Source: Porcincola intestinalis
GTDB lineage: Bacteria; Bacillota; Clostridia; Lachnospirales; Lachnospiraceae
Assembly: GCF_009696445.1 (NCBI RefSeq)
Contig: NZ_VULZ01000014.1
Location: 33,641-97,640, forward strand
DNA length: 64,000 nucleotides
Direction: 5' to 3'
Shown: in pieces, positions 54,040-62,120 of the stretch
How the letters are laid out: every line of letters starts with the position of its first letter
Numbering within the stretch: position 1 is the stretch's first letter
Made by a program: the position numbers and the translations under genes
The notes under the pieces: generated by a model
Told to the model about the DNA's origin: nothing
Seen by the model: the letters and a program-made list of their open reading frames with translations, nothing else
Database searches by the model: none

Positions 54040-55062
54040 TCACTCTTCGTCGGGATACAGGATCACTTCCAGTCCGGTCCCGTTCCTCATCGCCTCAAGA
54101 CCTTCCTCAAACCGGGAAAGAGGCAGCTGGTGAGTAATGATCTTTTCAACCGGGATTACGCCGGCTTCCAGCATCTTGACGGTTCTGGACATAATGTAGT
54201 TTCCGATGTAATTGCCGAAGATGCTCAGGCCTTTGGAGACGATGTCGTTCTGGCAGATCGTCTCGTTGACGGCACCGTTCTGCCCCATCAGCACGACCCT
54301 TCCGCCCTTGCAGGTACACTCGATCGCGTCTTTGATCAGAACACCAACTGCATCAGCAGCAATGTCCACACCATTGCCGTCTGTCTCGCGCAGCACCACT
54401 TCATGAAGATTTTCTTCAATGGGGTTCACGACCAGGTCGGCTCCGCAGGCACGGGCATATTCAGCGCGATACTTGGAGGGTTCGGATACGATCACCTTGC
54501 CGGCACCATTAGCCTTCATCAACATCGTAAAATACAGGCCGATCGGGCCGCCGCCCAGGATAAGGACAGATTCTCCGGGAAGGACCCGGACCCAGTCCAT
54601 GGCGCCCATAACGCACTTGACAGGCTCAGCGAACACTGCCAGATTCCTGGGCATATCATCCGGGATCTTTGTCAGGGCAACTTCCGGAGCCACGAAATAT
54701 CTGGCGAACACGCCGTCGCAGGTAACGCCCATCACGCGTTCATTATTGCACATATTGGCCTTGCCTCTGCGGCAGCTCTCACAATAACCGCAGGGAAGGT
54801 TGGGAACCAGTACGACACGGTCTCCGGCCTTAAAGCCTTCAACGCCGGTTCCCACCTGCTTCACGGTGCCGACACACTCATGTCCGAGAATGATCCCCTT
54901 GGTCCCGATAAATCCGGGCGGGTCTCCGAGAACATGGACATCGGTGCCGCAGATGCTCGCGGCTTCGACTTCAACAAGAACATCGTCTGCTTTTTTGACC
55001 TCAGGCACAGGTCTTTCCTCAAATGCCCAGGTTGCAAGATCTTTAAAAACAACTGCTTTCAT
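54040..55062 (-). CDS. Zinc-dependent medium-chain alcohol/polyol dehydrogenase
   Basis: This 340-residue enzyme has the catalytic-zinc motifs SICGTDVH and GHECVG, the four-cysteine structural zinc loop (CGYCESC...C) near 92-106, and the nucleotide site GGGPIGL near 170. It should oxidise a secondary alcohol of a sugar or polyol. It lies between the transporter and isomerase genes. The ribosome site is unusual: AAGGAG stands 35 bases before the ATG, with a perfect hairpin (55074-55093) between the two that would bring them together when folded. Confidence 0.9.
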   Translation of the reverse strand: MKAVVFKDLATWAFEERPVPEVKKADDVLVEVEAASICGTDVHVLGDPPGFIGTKGIILGHECVGTVKQVGTGVEGFKAGDRVVLVPNLPCGYCESCRRGKANMCNNERVMGVTCDGVFARYFVAPEVALTKIPDDMPRNLAVFAEPVKCVMGAMDWVRVLPGESVLILGGGPIGLYFTMLMKANGAGKVIVSEPSKYRAEYARACGADLVVNPIEENLHEVVLRETDGNGVDIAADAVGVLIKDAIECTCKGGRVVLMGQNGAVNETICQNDIVSKGLSIFGNYIGNYIMSRTVKMLEAGVIPVEKIITHQLPLSRFEEGLEAMRNGTGLEVILYPDEE

Positions 55063-55073
55063 TATTTATATCA

Positions 55074-55103
55074 GCGGTATCTGACAATACCGCTTTCTCC
55101 TTT
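55074..55103 (-). promoter_or_regulatory. Hairpin between a distant Shine-Dalgarno and the dehydrogenase start
   Basis: GCGGTAT and ATACCGC (7-bp stem, 6-base loop) separate AAGGAG (55098-55103) from the ATG at 55062. No closer ribosome site is seen, so folding of this hairpin may be needed for efficient initiation. Confidence 0.5.
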
Positions 55104-55132
55104 CTCAAATTAAGCCCTGCAGGTCATTTATT

Positions 55133-56104
55133 TCAGGCACTCTTCGTGCTCTGGTTATCCATGATGACAGCAACAAGGATGATCAGGCCTTTGATTACCT
55201 TCTGCCAGTATGTTGAAACGTTGATCATGGTCAGGCCGTTTGTCAGCACGCCGATGATCAGTACGCCCAGCATCACACCCCAGAGTTTTCCTTTTCCGCC
55301 TGACATGCTCGTTCCGCCCAGAACGACAGCCGTGATTACATCCATCTCGGAACCTTCACCGGTGGCAGGAAGTCCGCCGCCCAGTCTTCCGGCCAGGATG
55401 ATCGCGGCGAACCCGTTGAGCAGGCCCGCGATCAGATACACCACGATCTTGACCATATCCACATTAATACCGGACCACTGGGCAGCCTGGGCGTTGCCGC
55501 CGCAGGAGTAGATGTAGCGTCCGAACCGCGTTTTCCTTACCAGGAAAGATCCGCAAAGGAGCACAATGATCATGAAGATGACCGGCAGCGGAATGGTGTT
55601 GAAAATATACCCGGTTCCGAGGATCGTAAATTTCGGGCTGGTCACGCCGATGGGCGAACCACCTGTCAGTATGTAAGCAAATCCCCGGCACATGCTCATG
55701 GTCGCCAGCGTTGTGATGAAGGCAGGAATGCGGAACCTCGCCGTGATCACACCGTTAAACAGACCAATGACCATGCCCAAAACCAGCGCGGCAAGCACCG
55801 TCAGGACAGTGGTGCCGGTAGACTTGAAGATCATGGCGCACAGAACGCCGATAAACGCGTACATGGAACCTACGGAAAGATCGATGTCTCCCAGAAGGAT
55901 GATCATAAACATGCCGACTGAAGAGATTCCGGTAATGGAGACCTGACGCAGGACATTGATTATATTGGAGGTGGTCAGGAAGGTCTTGGACATGATCGAA
56001 AAGATGATCACTTCCAGCACCAGCAGTCCTGCCAGCGTCAGCTGCCTGACCAGTTCAAATTTCCCCGCGCTTTCAGATTTATTTATTGCCTTTTTGTTAT
56101 TCAT
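55133..56104 (-). CDS. Ribose-type ABC transporter permease
   Basis: This 323-residue CUT2-family permease (RbsC/AraH type) has eight to ten membrane helices. Family blocks include LLGDIDLSVGSMYAFIGV (near 70-87) and GGTSMSGGKGKLWGVMLG (near 250-267). It forms the channel with the ATPase gene immediately upstream (10-base gap). CUT2 systems import monosaccharides or simple glycosides, which separates this operon from the two oligosaccharide systems to its left. Confidence 0.93.
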   Translation of the reverse strand: MNNKKAINKSESAGKFELVRQLTLAGLLVLEVIIFSIMSKTFLTTSNIINVLRQVSITGISSVGMFMIILLGDIDLSVGSMYAFIGVLCAMIFKSTGTTVLTVLAALVLGMVIGLFNGVITARFRIPAFITTLATMSMCRGFAYILTGGSPIGVTSPKFTILGTGYIFNTIPLPVIFMIIVLLCGSFLVRKTRFGRYIYSCGGNAQAAQWSGINVDMVKIVVYLIAGLLNGFAAIILAGRLGGGLPATGEGSEMDVITAVVLGGTSMSGGKGKLWGVMLGVLIIGVLTNGLTMINVSTYWQKVIKGLIILVAVIMDNQSTKSA

Positions 56105-56114
56105 TTTTTATCCC

Positions 56115-57611
56115 TCAGCTAATGGCGGCATGCATGATCTTTTCCTGATCATAGTTTCTTGTCAGACCGTCCAGTGTGATCTTTCCGTCGTGCATCACGA
56201 CCACCCGGTGGCTTACGCGAAGTATTTCCGGGAGATCGGAGGAGATCATGATGACGCACATGCCCTGATCCGCCAGCTCCCGGATGATCTCATAGATCTC
56301 CGCCTTGGCTTTGACATCCACGCCTCTGGTAGGTTCGTCCAAGATCAGGACATCCAGTTTCAGGGAGAGCCATTTGGAGATGACCACCTTCTGCTGATTA
56401 CCTCCGCTCAGTCTTTCCACCAGCTGTTTCCTGCCGGCGCATGCGATCGACAGGGCATCAATATAATGCTCTGTGATCTGGGTCTCTTTCTTCGTCGAAG
56501 TAAGGATCTTGGGCAAATCCCGCAGCTTGACGATAGTCAGGTTGCTCTGGATATCCTGTTTCACGATTAAGCCCAGTTCTTTCCGATCTTCCGGAACCAT
56601 ACCGATTCGGTTGCTGATCGCGTCAGAAGCGGAACGAAGCTTAAGGATCTTACCGTCCTTCTTCAGCACGCCGCAGGGGCTTTGATCGATTCCGAACAGG
56701 ACGCGGGCCAGCTCTGTGCGACCGGCCCCGATCAGTCCGAAGATACCGACAATCTCACCGCTCCAGGCTTTAAAATCGATCGGTGTATCAAATTTCGAGG
56801 TGATGATCCCTTCTGCTTCGATAGCTACCTGCCGCTCTTTTGTTTCGTCATAATCGGAATACTTGTCTTTAAATTCTCTTCCGATCATTAGCCGGATCAG
56901 CTCGTTTTCCGTTGTTTCACTGATATTGCGCACACCGACCTGTTCTCCGTCCCGGAAGACCGTTACCCGGTCTCCGATCTCGAAGATCTCCTCCATGCGG
57001 TGGGAAATATAGATGAAGCTGATTCCCTCTTTTTTCAGTTTGTCAATCAGAGAAAAGAGGGTGCGCACCTCTTTCTCTGATAGACTGGAAGTCGGTTCAT
57101 CCAGAATGATGATCCTGGCATTGTGAGAGAGACATTTCGCGATCTCCACACACTGCTTCTGGGCAGTAGACAATTTTCCTACGATCGTGGTAGGCGGAAG
57201 ATTCAGATCTACCATTTTCATCCAGCCCACAGCTTCCTCATTCATGGCCTTCCAGTCGATTACTCCGTGCTTTGCCGGCGCAAAGCCCATGGAGATATTT
57301 TCAGCAATGCTCATATTGTCCATCAGGTTGAATTCCTGAAAGACCATACTGATCCCCTTCTCCAGCGCAGCTTTCGGGTTATGGAAATCGGTTTCTTCAA
57401 GATCTCCGTTTTCGTTTTCCAGGAAGATCTTTCCTGAGCTCTTGCGGTAAACACCCGTCAGGATCTTCATCAGAGTCGACTTGCCCGCTCCGTTTTCTCC
57501 CATCAGGATATGCGTCTCTGCTGCCTCCAGTTCAAAATCAACGTTTTTCAGCACCTGGACTTTTGAAAAGGATTTGGAGATCCCTTCCGCTCTCAAAATT
57601 GTCCTGCCCAT
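56115..57611 (-). CDS. Ribose-type ABC transporter ATPase (double domain)
   Basis: This 498-residue RbsA/MglA-type ATPase has two fused ABC domains. The first has Walker A GENGAGKST (about 38-46) and signature LSTAQKQCVEIAK. The second has a degenerate P-loop (GLIGAGRTE, near 290) and signature LSGGNQQKVVISKWL. This asymmetry is typical of CUT2 ATPases. It follows the binding-protein gene directly, with 5 bases between stop and start. Unlike the CUT1 operons in this window, the transporter carries its own ATPase. Confidence 0.94.
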   Translation of the reverse strand: MGRTILRAEGISKSFSKVQVLKNVDFELEAAETHILMGENGAGKSTLMKILTGVYRKSSGKIFLENENGDLEETDFHNPKAALEKGISMVFQEFNLMDNMSIAENISMGFAPAKHGVIDWKAMNEEAVGWMKMVDLNLPPTTIVGKLSTAQKQCVEIAKCLSHNARIIILDEPTSSLSEKEVRTLFSLIDKLKKEGISFIYISHRMEEIFEIGDRVTVFRDGEQVGVRNISETTENELIRLMIGREFKDKYSDYDETKERQVAIEAEGIITSKFDTPIDFKAWSGEIVGIFGLIGAGRTELARVLFGIDQSPCGVLKKDGKILKLRSASDAISNRIGMVPEDRKELGLIVKQDIQSNLTIVKLRDLPKILTSTKKETQITEHYIDALSIACAGRKQLVERLSGGNQQKVVISKWLSLKLDVLILDEPTRGVDVKAKAEIYEIIRELADQGMCVIMISSDLPEILRVSHRVVVMHDGKITLDGLTRNYDQEKIMHAAIS

Positions 57612-57616
57612 TTTAT

Positions 57617-58561
57617 TTATTTCTCCAGATAAGCGTTATCTCTTGCGACGATGTCTGCGCAGTTCTCAGCGGTCACCAGTTCGCACTCAATGAAGGCGTC
57701 TTCCACTTCCTCACCGTTCAGGTATTTGATGGCATTCTCAACAGCCTTGTAGCCCATGGTATAGGGATCCTGAGAGACGGTCGCCACCAGGTTGGTACCG
57801 TTCGCAACAGCTTCCATTACTTCGCTGTCGGTATCGACGGCAACAACCTTGATATCCGTGCGGTTCAGGGACTGTGTGGCGGAATAAGCGCCCAGAGCCA
57901 TTTCAGCATTGGCACCCCAAATGAACTGAATGTCCGGATTGGCCTGGATGATGCTCTCAGCCGCAGAAAGAGAAGCGCTGCGGTCGGCGTTGCAGTCCTG
58001 CTCGGCAACGATCTCGATGTTCGGCCAGGACTCTTTAAGCTTGTCCATGAAACCGGCTGCTCTGTCAGCTGTGGCGGATGCTGCCGGCCAGGTCAGGATA
58101 GCAATCTGTCCTTCGCCGCCCATCTGCTCGCCAATGAAATCAGCTGCGATCTGGCCGATGCCATAGTTATCGGAACTGACGAAAGAAGCCACATCAACGC
58201 CTTCGATCCCGATATCGCAGGTACCGATCGCAACGCCCTTGCTCTGCGCTTCTTCGATGACCGGAACAATACCTTCGGAATTGCAGGGACCTACGATGAT
58301 ATAATCGACGCCCATCTCTACGAAGTTCTCAATGTCATCTACTTCCTGCTGAAGGTCGCCGTCAGCATACTTGTATGTGAATTCCGCGCCGAATTCTTCG
58401 GCTGCATCCTGCATGCCGACTGTCTTGATCTCCCAGTGCTGAACCGCGCCGTACCCATGGGAAGCGGCAATGGAATAAGAAGCTTCTTCAGCCGAAACAG
58501 CTACTGTCATTCCAAGAACTGCACAAGCTGTAACGATCACTGTCATCATTCTCTTTTTCAT
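57617..58561 (-). CDS. Ribose-type sugar-binding protein
   Basis: This 314-residue periplasmic-binding-protein of type I (RbsB-like) has a signal peptide ending near VSA-EEA (residue 24). No convincing lipobox is seen; the single cysteine (Cys13) lies within the hydrophobic core. The binding domain includes VDYIIVGPCNSEGIVPVIEEAQ-like segments typical of the family. AAAGGAGG precedes the ATG. It is the second gene of the operon, after an epimerase-like gene. The ligand is a monosaccharide or small glycoside not identifiable from sequence. Confidence 0.92.
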   Translation of the reverse strand: MKKRMMTVIVTACAVLGMTVAVSAEEASYSIAASHGYGAVQHWEIKTVGMQDAAEEFGAEFTYKYADGDLQQEVDDIENFVEMGVDYIIVGPCNSEGIVPVIEEAQSKGVAIGTCDIGIEGVDVASFVSSDNYGIGQIAADFIGEQMGGEGQIAILTWPAASATADRAAGFMDKLKESWPNIEIVAEQDCNADRSASLSAAESIIQANPDIQFIWGANAEMALGAYSATQSLNRTDIKVVAVDTDSEVMEAVANGTNLVATVSQDPYTMGYKAVENAIKYLNGEEVEDAFIECELVTAENCADIVARDNAYLEK

Positions 58562-58636
58562 TTTCGTTCCTCCTTTGATGATATGTTTGGTTATCTGCCA
58601 GCCAGTGAAGGAAAAAGGATCTTCACTGTATGTTTC

Positions 58637-59455
58637 TTATGAAAACAGTTTTCTAAGATACTCGACAGACTCCTGTGAGTACTGGTCATAGAATTCTTCC
58701 TGTACGATCCCGCTGAAGGGATTGGCCGCGGCCGGAAGAAGTTCCATGGCGATCCATCCGTCATAATCGATGTCGCGAAGTGCCTGGGCGATCTCTTCAA
58801 AATCAATGTGTCCGCGGCCGGGTGCCGCGCGGTTGCTGTCGGCGATATGAAGGTAATACAGTTTTTTCCCGACATTGCGCAGGGCATCACCCATATTGGT
58901 CTCTTCGATATTCATATGGAAAGTGTCGCCCATCACCCCGACATTATCCAGATCAACATCATTCACCATCTTCAATGCATGTTCGACCTTTGTGATCAGG
59001 TAAGTCTCATATCGGTTCCACGCTTCAAGCGTAAGGCGGATGTTCTTCTCCCGCGCATACGCGCCGGCTTCCTTCAGGCCTTCCACCGCCCACTGCCATT
59101 CCTGCTCGGGAGAGGATTCCGCATCGATCTTCATGTTGGCAGTCACCTGTGTACTGATGGATTTCGCACCGATGGCGGCAGCAAAGTCTACGCAGGATTT
59201 CATGTAATCCACTGCCTGACGGCGGATTTTCGGATCACTTGAAACAAAATCCCGTTCACGGGTGAATATCCCGCAGATCGAACTCGCCTCGATGTTGTTT
59301 TCCTTCAGCAGGCGGCGGATCTCACCCGTATCATAATTATTCGGCTCACCGACAAAATCGACGCCGTCATAACCGAACCGGGCAAGGCGGCGGATCCCGT
59401 CAGCAATATCCTCGCCTGCATAGACCAGAGTATTGTAGGAAATCTTGATGTTCAT
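58637..59455 (-). CDS. D-tagatose/D-psicose 3-epimerase-like protein (first copy)
   Basis: This 272-residue TIM-barrel protein has the metal-site pattern of ketose 3-epimerases: LEAWNRYETYL (Glu), MGDTFHMNIEE (Asp/His), HIADSNR (His) and MELLP (Glu), plus PGRGHIDF, which in known enzymes contacts the sugar. It is a close relative of the gene at 53164-54006. It is the first gene of the operon, with GAGGAGGG ahead of its ATG. The promoter is a consensus sigma-A site (59525-59553) covered by a TGTAAC-type operator. Epimerase activity is inferred. Confidence 0.88.
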   Translation of the reverse strand: MNIKISYNTLVYAGEDIADGIRRLARFGYDGVDFVGEPNNYDTGEIRRLLKENNIEASSICGIFTRERDFVSSDPKIRRQAVDYMKSCVDFAAAIGAKSISTQVTANMKIDAESSPEQEWQWAVEGLKEAGAYAREKNIRLTLEAWNRYETYLITKVEHALKMVNDVDLDNVGVMGDTFHMNIEETNMGDALRNVGKKLYYLHIADSNRAAPGRGHIDFEEIAQALRDIDYDGWIAMELLPAAANPFSGIVQEEFYDQYSQESVEYLRKLFS

Positions 59456-59500
59456 TATCTCCCTCCTCTTTTGTTACATCATTTACATTGTTTTGTTGCT

Positions 59501-59553
59501 TTGTTTACATTTCCCTGTAACAAAAATTTATCCAAAATCTGTGTAATTGTCAA
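59501..59553 (-). promoter_or_regulatory. Promoter and operator of the eight-gene sugar operon
   Basis: TTGACA (59548-59553), 17 bases, TAAATT (59525-59530) on the minus strand. The inverted repeat TTGTTTACA...TGTAACAA (59501-59523) covers the expected start point, and a further TTTTGTTACATC-type half site follows at about 59469-59480. The TGTAAC/GTTACA core matches the large dyad next to the divergent lacI-type gene. Confidence 0.83.
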
Positions 59554-59636
59554 TGCGTTTGAGATATTTACATCTATTTTGGCAATATTATCCAAACAAA
59601 TGGCGATTAATTATGAATATTGCAATGCGAGGAAGT

Positions 59637-59709
59637 GAAACAAATGTAACATATCGCATCTGTTACATTTGTTTCGTTTTTTGCTTGTATTTGTTTATGA
59701 AAATATGAT
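59637..59709 (+). promoter_or_regulatory. Long dyad and promoter of the divergent LacI-family gene
   Basis: GAAACAAATGTAAC and GTTACATTTGTTTC form a perfect 14-bp inverted repeat with an 11-base centre (59637-59675). Just downstream is TTGCTT (59681-59686), 17 bases, TATGAT (59704-59709), the likely promoter of the regulator. The dyad sits between the two divergent promoters and shares the TGTAAC core with the operator at 59501-59523. Confidence 0.83.
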
Positions 59710-59738
59710 TCAATTACATTGAAAGGAAGGAGGGAACC

Positions 59739-60815
59739 ATGAGCAGAAAAGTAACGATCCGTGACGTAGCCAATGAAGCAAAGGTTTCTATTGCCACCGT
59801 CTCAAGAGTATTGAACAATAAATGTGCGGTCCGCCCGAAGACAAGGAATACCATTCTCCAAGCCGTTGAAAAACTGGGATATAAATATGAGAATAGGGTG
59901 ACGGAAATCCCGGAGCCGGGAATGACTGTCCCGGAGGAAGGAACAGCTCAGCTTTTCTATCATAAGGTAATGGAAGAAAGCAATATCATCATTGTCAACA
60001 TCCCTACCATGTCCAATCCCTTCTATTCAAAGATCATAGACGGAATTCATGCCTCGGCCGAGATGCATTCGCTTTCGGTGGTCTTTACTTCCATTGATAT
60101 CAATGAGAAAAATGTGGACGCTTTCATAAGACTTACAGATCACCTGAAGGCGATCGGACTGATTGTACTCAACAGCTTTTCCTATTCAACCCTGAGCATC
60201 CTTACTTCCCATCTTCCGGTAGTGCAGTGCTGTGAATATTATGACAACCCGTCCGCTTCCTATGTCGGAATCAACGACTATACCGCAACAGAAACAGCAA
60301 TCAATTATCTTCTCTCCATGGGCCGAAAGAAGATCAGCCTTGTGAACGGACCGCTAGAATTCCGCTATGCCCAGAACCGTCTGGCAGCCTATCAGTCTGT
60401 CATGGATTCGGCAAACATAGAGGTGCCTGCCTCCTGGATCATCCAGCTTCCCGAGCTCAATCATGACCTCGCCTTCACCTCGATCGTCCAGGTTCTCTCC
60501 TCTCCTAATCCGCCCGACTGCTTTTTTGCAGTCTCGGACAGCCTGGCAGCCGCAGCGATCAAAGCCGCTCAGTACTGCAATCTCAGGGTACCCTCAGATA
60601 TCCTGGTCATCGGGTTCGACAATACGGAGATTTCCCAACTGGCTACCCCTTCAATCACTACCATCAAACAGCCTCGTTACCAGCTCGGCTACCTGGCCTG
60701 TGAACTGCTGGTCGAAAAAATAGCAGATCCGCATTCCGAGATCAAACGTGTAAAACTGCCGACCGAACTGATCATCCGCGAATCCACCACCAGCGAACGC
60801 ATCTCAATGGAGTAA
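59739..60815 (+). CDS. LacI-family regulator of the eight-gene sugar operon
   Basis: This 358-residue regulator has an N-terminal LacI helix-turn-helix (TIRDVANEAKVSIATVSRVL) and a sugar-sensing domain; the C-terminal block VIGFDNTEISQLATPSITTI is typical of the family. It is transcribed away from the eight-gene operon and is most simply its repressor. The operators in the shared 283-base gap are of an unusual TGTAAC type rather than the CG-centred 14-16-mer used by the malto-oligosaccharide LacI. AGGAAGGAGG precedes the ATG. Confidence 0.93.
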   Translation: MSRKVTIRDVANEAKVSIATVSRVLNNKCAVRPKTRNTILQAVEKLGYKYENRVTEIPEPGMTVPEEGTAQLFYHKVMEESNIIIVNIPTMSNPFYSKIIDGIHASAEMHSLSVVFTSIDINEKNVDAFIRLTDHLKAIGLIVLNSFSYSTLSILTSHLPVVQCCEYYDNPSASYVGINDYTATETAINYLLSMGRKKISLVNGPLEFRYAQNRLAAYQSVMDSANIEVPASWIIQLPELNHDLAFTSIVQVLSSPNPPDCFFAVSDSLAAAAIKAAQYCNLRVPSDILVIGFDNTEISQLATPSITTIKQPRYQLGYLACELLVEKIADPHSEIKRVKLPTELIIRESTTSERISME

Positions 60816-60890
60816 GTGTGACAGAGGTAGTCTGCTGCTCTTATCGAAATATCATTTTCGAGCGGATTTTCCTTTTTATGAAGGTATAGA

Positions 60891-60931
60891 TTTATGTTGC
60901 AGGCAATATGAAACAGACTTTGCAACATAAA
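60891..60931 (+). promoter_or_regulatory. Inverted repeat upstream of the secreted unknown protein
   Basis: TTTATGTTGCA and TGCAACATAAA (11-bp arms) with a 19-base centre lie about 40 bases before the gene at 60973. It could be an operator or a leader hairpin. Confidence 0.6.
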
Positions 60932-60972
60932 TACGCAGCAATATCAAGAATATATAAGGAGAAAAATAGAAA

Positions 60973-61557
60973 ATGAAAAAAGGATTTTTAGCAGCAATGA
61001 TGTGTGTATTAAGCGCGGCGACAGTGATGTGTGCTCACGCAGCAGAACCCCAGACCGAAGCAGCAACCGAAGGAACATCCGGTACAGCACTTGAAGAATT
61101 CAAGTGGGACGATAATATGCAGCAGATGTTTCTCGCTGAGGGATTTTCCGGCACGGTTTATGATATAGATGCGTTCGGCATGCAGATGGTTGTCCCGGAA
61201 GGCCTGGAAAAGAGACAGCCTACCGAGGAAGAGCTGGCGGAGGATACCAGACTGGTATTTGAGAATGCCGAGAAAGATCAGAAAATCGAACTGGTACTTG
61301 GCCCTGTAGGTGACTGCAAGACGCTTGATGATGTCAAGGTATTTATTGAGCAGCAGGTTCCGGGAATTGTGATCTTCCCGACAAAGATCAATGAGTTTGA
61401 CACACTTGTGTATGGAACGGAAGAAAGCAATTCCATGTGCGTACTGATCGGTGCCGGCGATGCAGGCTTCCTGCGGGTAATCTGCCGTCCGATCAATGAT
61501 TCTCAGATGAAAAAGCTGTACTCTTATGTGGCAGCATCCATCCAGACAATCAAATGA
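60973..61557 (+). CDS. Secreted protein of unknown function
   Basis: This 194-residue protein has a clear signal peptide (positive MKK, hydrophobic stretch, cleavage near AHA at about residue 23). A Thr/Glu/Ala-rich linker (PQTEAATEGTSG) follows, then a folded domain of about 150 residues. The domain looks alpha/beta, with FSGTVYDIDAFGMQMVVPEGL near the start and single cysteines near 115, 155 and 167. No family is recognised. It may be a surface or released protein; there is no cell-wall anchor motif and no lipobox. It is followed by a terminator and stands alone. Confidence 0.82.
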   Translation: MKKGFLAAMMCVLSAATVMCAHAAEPQTEAATEGTSGTALEEFKWDDNMQQMFLAEGFSGTVYDIDAFGMQMVVPEGLEKRQPTEEELAEDTRLVFENAEKDQKIELVLGPVGDCKTLDDVKVFIEQQVPGIVIFPTKINEFDTLVYGTEESNSMCVLIGAGDAGFLRVICRPINDSQMKKLYSYVAASIQTIK

Positions 61558-61578
61558 TGAAAGGATCAAGGGATGATC

Positions 61579-61622
61579 AAAGGGCGCGTGAAAAAACGAA
61601 AGTTTTTTCATGCGTCCTTTTT
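61579..61622 (+). terminator. Rho-independent terminator
   Basis: AAAGGGCGCGTGAAAAAAC pairs with GTTTTTTCATGCGTCCTTT around GAAA, followed by TT. It is 20 bases after the secreted protein's stop codon and overlaps the start of the XRE remnant. Confidence 0.88.
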
Positions 61623-61825
61623 ACTTTGGAGAAACCACGGCCATTTCAATTGAAAAAGAACGCGGACAGGGAAAACCATCTCTGGAGCTTCTGGTTGAGA
61701 TTGCCCTCTACTTTCATGTCAGTACTGACTATCTGCTTCTGGGGCGGGAGCTTGACAGGGATTCCGTCCGTGTGATCCTTCTTGAACTGTCCGCGCAGAT
61801 GATGGAGCTTGCCAAGAAATTGTAA
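61610..61825 (+). pseudogene. XRE-family regulator remnant
   Basis: This 71-residue open frame matches only the C-terminal part of a Cro/CI helix-turn-helix domain. It shows IEKERGQGKPSLELLVEIALYFHVSTDYLLLG, written here as a pattern of recognition-helix end plus the conserved YFHVSTDYLL. The first three helices are missing, and the ATG used lies inside a terminator. It is best read as a degraded regulator cut off by the terminator region rather than a working gene. It stands between the secreted protein and the ATPase locus. Confidence 0.7.
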
Positions 61826-61905
61826 ATCATAACAGACGGTAAGAATGCCTCATATAATCATTACGACAATTTTCCTGCGGAAAATACGTGACAATGATGT
61901 AAATC

Positions 61906-61935
61906 GTAAGCGCTCAATTAACATTGAGCGCTTAC
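61906..61935. repeat. Perfect 30-bp palindrome
   Basis: GTAAGCGCTCAAT and ATTGAGCGCTTAC (13-bp arms) enclose TAAC. No T-run follows on either strand. It is about 215 bases upstream of the DUF4143 ATPase and could be an operator or a cruciform-forming site. Confidence 0.85.
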
Positions 61936-61982
61936 TTAAGATAAACGAATGTTCAATATCTGTCGGCTTCGATCGCCCTGGT

Positions 61983-62112
61983 GTTATATTTGATTACTAT
62001 CTTATGCCGCTTACGTCCCAAATACGTAATTTTATGTTGAACCGCAGGACTCAATGGGTTATACTTTTATTACGATCTTAAGACGATTACGTCCTAAGTG
62101 CGTAATATCAGG
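61983..62112 (+). repeat. Duplicated 55-bp segment upstream of the DUF4143 ATPase
   Basis: Segments 61983-62037 and 62058-62112 are similar over about 55 bases (period 75). Each starts GTTATA, contains ATCTTA and ends with a dyad of the form TTACGTCC-CAAATA-CGTAAT or TTACGTCC-TAAGTG-CGTAAT. The second copy runs straight into the ribosome site of the ATPase gene. Paired dyads 75 bases apart suggest a repressor or activator pair. Confidence 0.75.
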
Positions 62113-62120
62113 AGGTGCCG

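Noticed and set aside
61983..62112. CRISPR array
   Set aside because: Only two imperfect 55-bp units with a 20-base gap; no short identical repeats, leader or cas genes.
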